A DNA stretch of 11,906 nucleotides, taken from contig JAISBQ010000346.1 in the NCBI GenBank assembly GCA_031266115.1, forward strand, positions 1 to 11,906, written 5' to 3'. This DNA comes from Bifidobacteriaceae bacterium (lineage in GTDB: Bacteria; Actinomycetota; Actinomycetes; Actinomycetales; WQXJ01). This document shows positions 7,170 to 11,906 of this stretch, piece by piece. A program made the translations under genes and the position numbers. The stretch's first letter is position 1, and each line of letters opens with the position of its first letter. The notes beneath the pieces are model-generated. The model saw only the letters and a list, made by a program, of their open reading frames with translations. It was not told where the DNA came from and made no database searches.

Positions 7170-7283
7170 TCAGGTGAGGATGAGAGGGAAGAAGAGGGGG
7201 ATGAATGGGATGAGCGGGATGAGCAGCGCGGCGTCGAGAGTCTCGAGTTCGCGGACGCCCAGGTCCAGTTCACGCTTCTGCAT
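7170..7283 (-). CDS. Daptide-like precursor peptide 3 (Pro/Phe-rich 18-residue core)
   Basis: This 37-residue precursor has the same 19-residue leader as precursors 1 and 2 and a longer core, LLIPLIPFIPLFFPLILT, with prolines spaced every three or four residues and a terminal Thr. The ribosome site AAAGGAGGTGA precedes ATG 7283. A hydrophobic helix kinked by prolines fits a membrane-active peptide. The LIPLIPFIPL stretch is a short internal repeat. It is the second precursor gene in transcription order. Confidence 0.87.
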   Translation of the reverse strand: MQKRELDLGVRELETLDAALLIPLIPFIPLFFPLILT

Positions 7284-7366
7284 GATTCACCTCCTTTCAG
7301 GGGCTTGCGGTGTTGTGGTTTGCACCCACGGCGGGCCGGATTGTTCCGGCAAGATCGGGCCGTGAC

Positions 7367-7468
7367 CTAGGTCAGGATCAGCACGAGCCAGGGGACCAAC
7401 AGGATCGGTCCGAAGGCTGCGCTCAAAGGTTCGAGTTCAGCGACTGTCAGGTCGAGATGTGCGCGCAT
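7367..7468 (-). CDS. Daptide-like precursor peptide 4 (diverged leader, core FGPILLVPWLVLILT)
   Basis: This 33-residue precursor is the first in transcription order, starting 48 bases after the exporter stop. Its leader, MRAHLDLTVAELEPLSAA, is diverged but keeps the LDLxVxELExLxAA pattern of the other three. This marks those positions as the likely recognition motif. The core FGPILLVPWLVLILT ends in Thr before TAG. The ribosome site GAGGGAGGTAAAA precedes ATG 7468. The preserved terminal Thr despite leader and core divergence argues that the Thr is under selection. Confidence 0.83.
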   Translation of the reverse strand: MRAHLDLTVAELEPLSAAFGPILLVPWLVLILT

Positions 7469-7516
7469 GGGGTTTTACCTCCCTCGTGGGGCGTTGTTGG
7501 CGAGGATCGGGTTCCA

Positions 7517-8800
7517 TCAGGACTGGGCGGAGCCACAGGCCACGGAGGAGAGACTTGGTGTGGAGTCAGAGTTGGGGCTTGGTCCGGTAGCGGGTGTCTC
7601 CAGGGCTTGCCTTCGCAACGATGGCGTGAGCAAGGAATACAGGGCGACGGCGCTGAGGACTCCGGCGGTAAGGATGATGCCGGCACTTGTCCCGCGTCCG
7701 GCGATCAGCAAAGACACCCCAAGGGTCGCGAACGGGGCGATTCCGAGCGTGAGGGCGTTCTGATTTCCAAGAACCCGCCCTTGCATGGAGCTTCGCGACA
7801 GGTTCAGACTGAGAACTCCGAACAGCGCTGAGACGAGGCCCGAGCCGACGCCGATGAGGGCAACGGCAACCAGGACCATGGCGAGGCCGGCCAGCGTCGC
7901 CAGCAGCCACACCCCAGCGACCAGCAGTGCCATGCCTGCCACGAGGAACGACCGAGCGCGAGCCCTGGCGGATGCTGCACCGTACACGCCGGCGCCAAGC
8001 AACGTGCCGACAGCGAGAGCGCTGAGCGTCATGCCGGTGCTGCCTGGACGTCCGATCTCAGTGAAGTAGACCGGTAGCGCCAGACCCTGCAACACCCCGA
8101 TGCCTCCGATCAGCGGGACGGCAACCAGGGTGACGGCCCTGAGCGCCCGGTGTTCGATGAACAGATATCGCAGTCCCTCACCGAACTCGCGCAGCGGCCG
8201 TAGGCCGTCGGCGCCAGGGGAGCGAAGAGGTTGCCCAAGTGGCGAAGGGATAGCCAGCATCGCGAGAGCGGCGAGCGCCGACGTAGCCGCGGTGACCCAG
8301 AGTGCGGCGGTCGGGGTGGTCAGGGCCATGAGGCCTCCAGCGATGGCCGGCCCGAGGATCACAGCGACTGACGAGAGACCCTCACGCGCCGAGACCAAAG
8401 ACTCGGTCCGAGTCCCGGTCGCCCGTGACAATTGGGGAACCAATGCCTCGCGAGCTGTCATGGCGGGAACATCGCCGATGGCGGACAGGACGCCGAAGGC
8501 GACGAACCATCCGATCGAAAGTCCCGATGTGACCGCGATGATGGGGAGTGCTGCGACCGCGATGGCGGACACGACATCACCGAAGATGGCGACACTCTTG
8601 CGGTTCACCCGGTCGAGGACGACGCCACCGACTGCGGACGCCAGGAACTGTGGGAGGCCTGTGGCGAGTGCCAGGAAGCCGGCGGATACCACCGAGCCGG
8701 TGGTCTGTAAGACAACCAACGGGAGAACCACGGCGGTCATCGAGTTTCCGAGCATGGACAGTGTGGATGATGCCACGTAGGCGAGGTCTGTTCGCGTCAT
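7517..8800 (-). CDS. MFS exporter at the head of the daptide operon
   Basis: This 427-residue major facilitator protein belongs to the drug/siderophore-exporter type (MFS_3/EntS-like). It has about 12 hydrophobic segments and the loop 2-3 motif in GGVVLDRVNRKS (residues 58-69), which resembles MFS motif A. It probably exports the finished peptides or gives self-protection. The substrate is inferred from its place 48 bases upstream of the first precursor gene, with no promoter evident between them. The start is ATG 8800. No ribosome site precedes it, and the predicted -10 box ends 7 bases before the A of ATG, so the mRNA is probably leaderless. The last 35 residues are a polar Ser/Pro-rich tail. 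Confidence 0.9.
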   Translation of the reverse strand: MTRTDLAYVASSTLSMLGNSMTAVVLPLVVLQTTGSVVSAGFLALATGLPQFLASAVGGVVLDRVNRKSVAIFGDVVSAIAVAALPIIAVTSGLSIGWFVAFGVLSAIGDVPAMTAREALVPQLSRATGTRTESLVSAREGLSSVAVILGPAIAGGLMALTTPTAALWVTAATSALAALAMLAIPSPLGQPLRSPGADGLRPLREFGEGLRYLFIEHRALRAVTLVAVPLIGGIGVLQGLALPVYFTEIGRPGSTGMTLSALAVGTLLGAGVYGAASARARARSFLVAGMALLVAGVWLLATLAGLAMVLVAVALIGVGSGLVSALFGVLSLNLSRSSMQGRVLGNQNALTLGIAPFATLGVSLLIAGRGTSAGIILTAGVLSAVALYSLLTPSLRRQALETPATGPSPNSDSTPSLSSVACGSAQS

Positions 8801-8807
8801 GCCGGAG

Positions 8808-8838
8808 AGCTAAAGCCATGACGTCACGTCAGGGTCAA
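8808..8838 (-). promoter_or_regulatory. MerR-type promoter for the exporter/precursor operon (leaderless start)
   Basis: On the minus strand: -35 TTGACC (8838-8833), a 19-base spacer (8832-8814) holding TGACGTGACGTCA, and a -10 of TTAGCT (8813-8808). The start codon A at 8800 lies where transcription should begin. It matches the three other promoters of this type in the window. It is the only promoter evident upstream of the four precursors and four biosynthetic genes, so it probably governs the whole daptide operon. Confidence 0.78.
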
Positions 8839-9044
8839 GCCTATGTGGCGAGAAAGTTTGCCGTGGCCGGGAAATGGCTGTTCACAGGCCTGGTTTGCTC
8901 CGCGATTCTGTGGTGTTTGAGTCCACTGTGGCCTGCCGTACCCGTCCTTGAACGATGATGCCGACCGTGCGGCGTGGCTCTGAGACTGAGTCAAGAGCTT
9001 GACAGAAAGTCGAGTGCTCCGCGCTGGTATGCACGCGTCGCGGA
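8839..9044. other. Divergent intergenic region
   Basis: About 200 bases lie between the two outward-facing MerR-type promoters. I see no RNA gene, convincing small gene or long repeat here. A TTGACA at 8999-9004 has no -10 box at a usual distance. The leftward (exporter) and rightward (ABC) units therefore start independently from matched promoters. Confidence 0.6.
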
Positions 9045-9075
9045 TTGACTTTGACGTTACGTCATGGCTTTTGCT
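9045..9075 (+). promoter_or_regulatory. MerR-type promoter for the DUF4190-ABC operon
   Basis: -35 TTGACT (9045-9050), a 19-base spacer (9051-9069) with the perfect palindrome TGACGTTACGTCA, and a -10 of TTTGCT (9070-9075). Predicted transcription starts near 9082, leaving a leader of about 80 bases before the DUF4190 start at 9161. It is the only copy facing right and pairs divergently with the exporter promoter. Confidence 0.78.
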
Positions 9076-9160
9076 TTCGCATATGCCCTACGCGGGCTGA
9101 CCATCGGACACCGCGGCGGCTCCCTGGGGATTCGCCGCCCTCAAGAGAAGAGGAACACTG

Positions 9161-9466
9161 ATGTCGATCACACAACCGACACTCACCCCGTACGCGGGCA
9201 CGGGAGACATCGCCTTGACCCCGACCTTGCCCGGCAACCGCCTTGCCGTCCGCTCACTCATTCTCGGGGCACTGGGCCTCGTGTTGCTCGGCCCCGTGAC
9301 CGGGGTTCCGGGGATCGTCTTCGGCGTCAGGGCGCGCCGCGCCGCGCGCGCAGGGGAAGCGACCAACGCGGGCGCGGCATTGGGCGGCCTCGTCCTTTCG
9401 TGGGCGGCGACCGTGCTGAGCGTCGGGGCTGTCGTTCTGATCGCCATCGGCGGCGTCAGCCTGTAG
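9161..9466 (+). CDS. DUF4190-type small membrane protein
   Basis: This 101-residue protein has a polar N-terminus and two hydrophobic segments (about 28-55 and 72-98). They are separated by a basic loop, FGVRARRAARAGEATNAGAALGGL, broken here for length as FGVRARRAAR (around 54-63) and NAGAALGGL (69-77). This layout, with a G-rich first helix and an ARRA loop, is typical of DUF4190, whose function is unknown. ATG 9161 follows GAAGAGGA. It is the first gene of the ABC operon, 35 bases ahead of the ATPase, so it may assist or regulate the transporter. That is inference from position. Confidence 0.75.
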   Translation: MSITQPTLTPYAGTGDIALTPTLPGNRLAVRSLILGALGLVLLGPVTGVPGIVFGVRARRAARAGEATNAGAALGGLVLSWAATVLSVGAVVLIAIGGVSL

Positions 9467-9501
9467 ATGCCTGGCCAGCCGATTGCGAAAGGACGTTCAC
9501 C

Positions 9502-10563
9502 ATGGTTGCTGCGATGACGCATCGTGACGCTGCTCCCGCGGGTCGCGGGGAGCCCCTCCTGCAGGTGGTGGGAGACCTTGCCGGTGGGGGTGGACTTGTC
9601 CGAGTGGAGGGTCTTACCAAGCGGTACGGGCGGGTCTGTGCCGTCGACGGAATCTCGTTCGAGGCACGCGCGGGTCGGATTACGGGCTTTCTTGGTCCCA
9701 ACGGGGCTGGCAAGACCACGACGTTGCGCATGATCCTCGGGCTCACCCAGCCGACGGCGGGGCGAGCGACGATCGCCGGACGTGAGTATCGCGACCTGGT
9801 CCGGCCCATGCGTGCGGTCGGTGCGGCGATGGACAATGCGTGTTTTCATCCCGGTCGCAGTGCCCGCAGCCACCTGCTCACGCTCGTGCCATGCGCTGGT
9901 GCTGACGGGCGGCGCGTCGATGAGGTGCTAGACCTCGTTGGCCTGGGTCCGCAGGCCCGGCGGCCTGTGGGCGCCTACTCCCTCGGGATGCGTCAGCGAC
10001 TCGGTCTCGCCGGCGCTCTCTTAGGTGACCCGCAAGTCCTCATCCTTGATGAACCGACCAACGGCCTGGACCCCCAGGGCGTCGTGTGGTTGAGGCAGCT
10101 CCTAAGAGACTTGGCGGATCGGGGCAGGACGGTCCTGTTCTCATCCCACGCGCTGGGCGAGGTTGAGCACATCGTGGACGATGTCGTCATCGTCGCCTCT
10201 GGCCGGGTGGTCCATGCCTCCACACTCGACGAGCTTGCCGGTCACGCCCGCTCCTCCGTCCGAGTGACCACACCAACTCCGGAACGGCTGGAACGGGTCG
10301 CCCGGCGCCATCGCTGGGCCTACACGCAGGGTCCGAATCGCGAGTGCATCGAATTCGACGGTGTCGATGCAGCGCAGGTGGGACGTGCCGCGCGATTCGC
10401 GCGAATTGAGATCCATGAAATGGTCAGGCGCACCCGGACTTTGGAGGACATCTTCATCGGCCTGGTCGCTCAGACCACCGCCCCCGGTTCGTCTCCCCGC
10501 GAGGCACGCCAGTCCGGTTCGCACGTGAAGGAGGACTCAGATGAAAGACGCCTTGCTAGTTGA
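9502..10563 (+). CDS. ABC transporter ATP-binding protein (peptide export or immunity type)
   Basis: This 353-residue ATPase has the family set intact: Walker A GPNGAGKT (65-72), signature YSLGMRQRL (159-167), Walker B LILDEPTNGLD with Asp183/Glu184, and switch His216 in FSSHALGE. The segment DNACFHPGRSARSHL after the Q-loop is typical of the BcrA/CcmA-like group of actinobacterial peptide-resistance transporters. The start is ATG 9502, with AAAGGA 9 bases upstream; the frame is open further upstream but overlaps the DUF4190 gene. The first 30 residues are a nonconserved extension, and a TTG or ATG further in is possible. It overlaps its permease by 23 bases. The substrate is probably one of the peptides made here, exported or expelled for self-protection. 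Confidence 0.92.
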   Translation: MVAAMTHRDAAPAGRGEPLLQVVGDLAGGGGLVRVEGLTKRYGRVCAVDGISFEARAGRITGFLGPNGAGKTTTLRMILGLTQPTAGRATIAGREYRDLVRPMRAVGAAMDNACFHPGRSARSHLLTLVPCAGADGRRVDEVLDLVGLGPQARRPVGAYSLGMRQRLGLAGALLGDPQVLILDEPTNGLDPQGVVWLRQLLRDLADRGRTVLFSSHALGEVEHIVDDVVIVASGRVVHASTLDELAGHARSSVRVTTPTPERLERVARRHRWAYTQGPNRECIEFDGVDAAQVGRAARFARIEIHEMVRRTRTLEDIFIGLVAQTTAPGSSPREARQSGSHVKEDSDERRLAS

Positions 10564-11320
10564 ATACCGCAAGGTCACAACGACTCGTTCGTGGTGGCTG
10601 CTCTTGGCGGGTTTGGCCGGGTACACAGCACTCTTGGCCCTGCTCGTCGCCTGGGCTCTTGGTCAGGGTGGCACGACGATGGCGTCGGATCAGGTGGCGG
10701 GGAGCATCTACACGCTCGGGGCTTCCATGGGCTATGCGTTCCCCCTCGCGGTCGGCGCTCTGGCCGTGACGGGGGAGTTCCGGCATCGCACCATCATGCC
10801 CACGCTTCTTGCGGAGCCCCGCAAGGGGCGGATCATGGCGGCGAAGGCCTTCGTGTCCCTAGCCATGGGCCTTGTCTACGGGCTCGTAGGCACGGTCGTG
10901 TGCGCGAGCACGGGTGCCGCCATGGTGGCCGCTCGCGGCGAGCCCACACATCTGACCGAGCCAGGCACGCTTCGGGTCCTCGGCGCCTCGGTTGTCCTCC
11001 TCGCCGTATGGGCGGTGCTGGGCACTGCGCTGGGCACACTCATGACAAACCAAAGCGTCGTCATCGTGGCGATTCTGGCATTCACTCAGTTCGTTGAGCC
11101 CCTCGCCAGAATGGTTCTCGGCGGACACTCGTTCGGTGGCCACGTGGTCAAGCTGCTACCCGGAGCCGCAGGGGAGGCGCTGGTCGGGACGAGCTTCGTC
11201 TCCCTGTCCACCTCTGCTCCGCTGCTCGAGCCTGGGTGGGGTTTGGCGGTCCTGCTTGCCTATGGCGCTCTCTTCGCCATCGGCGGCCGGTTTATCATCT
11301 GGCGTCGCGACGTGGCGTGA
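10541..11320 (+). CDS. ABC-2 type permease partner
   Basis: This 259-residue integral membrane protein has about six hydrophobic segments (near 18-38, 58-78, 104-130, 146-168, 172-195 and 230-250). It begins with the short cytoplasmic lead-in EYRKVTTTRSWW, typical of ABC-2 permeases such as the BcrB/NatB-like group. ATG 10541 has AAGGAGG 7 bases upstream, and the first 23 bases lie inside the ATPase gene, which indicates coupled translation. With the ATPase it should form a homodimeric-permease exporter. It ends just before the bidirectional hairpin at 11330-11374. Confidence 0.9.
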   Translation: MKDALLVEYRKVTTTRSWWLLLAGLAGYTALLALLVAWALGQGGTTMASDQVAGSIYTLGASMGYAFPLAVGALAVTGEFRHRTIMPTLLAEPRKGRIMAAKAFVSLAMGLVYGLVGTVVCASTGAAMVAARGEPTHLTEPGTLRVLGASVVLLAVWAVLGTALGTLMTNQSVVIVAILAFTQFVEPLARMVLGGHSFGGHVVKLLPGAAGEALVGTSFVSLSTSAPLLEPGWGLAVLLAYGALFAIGGRFIIWRRDVA

Positions 11321-11329
11321 GCCAGCATG

Positions 11330-11374
11330 CGCGTCGCCCCCTTCGGCATCGTCGATGCGGAAGGGGGCGACGCG
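11330..11374. terminator. Bidirectional hairpin terminator between convergent genes
   Basis: A perfect 15-base GC-rich stem (11330-11344 with 11360-11374), then one G-G mismatch, then a further 5-bp stem (GCATC/GATGC) around a 3-base loop. It lies 10 bases after the permease stop and 28 bases beyond the convergent peptide-gene stop. There is no T-run on either side, as is common in high-GC actinobacteria. It probably ends both transcripts. Confidence 0.85.
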
Positions 11375-11401
11375 GTGTTCGGGGCGCTGGAGCCTATCGG
11401 G

Positions 11402-11494
11402 TCACCAGTTCCAGAAGGATGGCGCGTCGACGGCGTCGTACTCGTCGATGGTCAGGTCGTCGGTCAGTGCGATGGTCTGCGGGTCGACAATCAT
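11402..11494 (-). CDS. Orphan 30-residue RiPP-like precursor with aromatic core (SFWNW)
   Basis: This short gene has ATG 11494 and a GAGAGG ribosome site 8 bases upstream. The 30-residue product begins MIVDPQTIALT and ends DLTIDEYDAVDAPSFWNW. The stretch DLTIDEYDAVDA lines up without gaps with DLGVRELETLDA of the daptide-like leaders, so it may be recognised by a related element. The segment after DAP, SFWNW, is short, aromatic and lacks the terminal Thr, so daptide chemistry on its end is not expected. Possible fates are release as a small signal peptide, another modification, or action as a decoy or regulator. It has its own MerR-type promoter and is convergent with the ABC operon, which may export it. 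No database match could be tested. Confidence 0.75.
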   Translation of the reverse strand: MIVDPQTIALTDDLTIDEYDAVDAPSFWNW

Positions 11495-11584
11495 GGTTCT
11501 TTCCTCTCAGGATCGAGTGCTGTGGTTGTTGTCGCGGGAAGGTGCGTTCCGTGTTCACGGTCTCGTGGCGTTCCCACAGCCATG

Positions 11585-11615
11585 AGCCAAGACCGTGACG
11601 TTACGTCAAGGTCAA
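11585..11615 (-). promoter_or_regulatory. MerR-type promoter for the aromatic peptide gene
   Basis: On the minus strand: -35 TTGACC (11615-11610), a 19-base spacer (11609-11591) with the perfect palindrome TGACGTAACGTCA, and a -10 of TTGGCT (11590-11585). The predicted start near 11578 leaves an 84-base leader before ATG 11494. The same layout at the exporter and ABC operons implies joint regulation. Confidence 0.75.
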
Positions 11616-11645
11616 GCCGGCTCAGGACGCGAGGGCATCTCGCTG

Positions 11646-11906
11646 TCACCTGGGTGCGTTGGCGGTGAGCCGCTCGTGCAGCGTGTCCATCACGTGCCGT
11701 GCCACCGAAGCCTGCGCCTCGTTGTACAGGTCGGCGTTCAGCGCGTTGATCATCTGCTGGAGGAGGTCGCTGGGCGCCTTGAGGTCAAGCCGGGAATACA
11801 CGATGGCGAGGGCCTCAAGGTACGCTGAGATCAACTCCTCGAGTTCCTCGTGGGTTGCCCCGGGTTCCAGGGCATCGAAGCGTCGGTCCAACTCTTCCAA
11901 CGCGAC
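11646..11906 (-). CDS. Unidentified helical protein, C-terminal part
   Basis: The frame is open from the right edge to TGA at 11646-11648, giving 86 residues of the C-terminal end. A TTG at 11900 could be a start, but no ribosome site can be seen and the frame stays open to the edge, so it is treated as truncated. The sequence is acidic and almost wholly helical (for example HEELEELISAYLEAL and LLQQMINALNADLYNEA), with no membrane segment or catalytic motif. I do not recognise the family. It lies upstream of, and in the same direction as, the peptide gene, but that gene has its own promoter, so a shared function is unproven. Confidence 0.6.
   Translation of the reverse strand, partial: VALEELDRRFDALEPGATHEELEELISAYLEALAIVYSRLDLKAPSDLLQQMINALNADLYNEAQASVARHVMDTLHERLTANAPR

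Noticed and set aside
7336..7349. Short hairpin (GCCGGA/TCCGGC) between precursors 4 and 3
   Set aside because: With only 6 bp it is too weak to call a terminator or regulatory element.
6855..7468. CRISPR-like reading of the repeated blocks
   Set aside because: The repeats are leader-coding sequences with ribosome sites and variable coding cores of unequal length, not repeat-spacer units.
8818..8958. Plus-strand 46-codon frame with a hydrophobic stretch, preceded by GGAGAG
   Set aside because: Its ATG and first codons lie inside the exporter's -35/-10 region and operator, which are better supported. No plus-strand promoter is seen upstream and the frame has no recognisable similarity.
9064..9501. 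Upstream extension of the ABC ATPase frame to ATG 9064
   Set aside because: This ATG overlaps the operator and -10 region of the MerR-type promoter, and the frame would run across the whole DUF4190 gene. ATG 9502 has a good ribosome site.
11556..11597. 8-bp inverted repeat (CACGGTCT/AGACCGTG) with a 26-base gap near the aromatic peptide promoter
   Set aside because: One arm is part of the MerR-type spacer and -10 region. The distance and shortness make chance likely.

Overview
The window looks like an accessory locus from a high-GC actinobacterium. The evidence is GC-rich codon use, strong AGGAGG-type ribosome sites alongside one apparently leaderless mRNA, and actinobacterial-type ABC, DUF4190 and M50 proteins. 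Species cannot be told from the sequence.

The core is a biosynthetic cluster for ribosomally made, modified peptides (RiPPs), closest to the daptide class. Daptides have a C-terminal threonine converted to an amine: the Thr side-chain alcohol is oxidised, the C-terminus decarboxylates, and the resulting ketone is transaminated. In established daptides a methyltransferase then dimethylates the amine. Here, on the minus strand and in transcription order, lie an MFS exporter (8800-7517), four very small precursor genes of 29-37 residues that all end in Thr (7468-6855), a strong hairpin, an M50 membrane protease (6746-5538), an RRE/recognition protein (5541-4537), a class III aminotransferase (4510-3245) and an iron-ADH-like oxidative decarboxylase (3248-2079). 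Short gaps and two ATGA overlaps tie these into one operon. No methyltransferase is present, so the product may carry a free primary amine unless one is encoded elsewhere.

Downstream, a second M50 protease paralogue (1954 down to about 800) has its own promoter. It is followed by the 5' part of a secreted subtilisin-like protease that runs off the left edge (657-1). To the right of the exporter, on the plus strand, are a DUF4190 membrane protein, an ABC ATPase and an ABC-2 permease (9161-11320). Convergent to these is a 30-residue peptide gene (11494-11402). Its leader lines up with the daptide leaders but its core is aromatic (SFWNW), with no terminal Thr. The right edge cuts an unidentified helical protein.

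Four promoters in the window share one architecture: a TTGAC(C/T) -35 box, exactly 19 bp, then a TTnnnT -10 box, with a TGACGTNACGTCA palindrome in the long spacer. This is the arrangement used by MerR-family activators. The four drive the exporter/precursor operon, the ABC operon, the second M50 protease and the aromatic peptide, so the two peptide modules appear to form one regulon. The regulator is not in the window.
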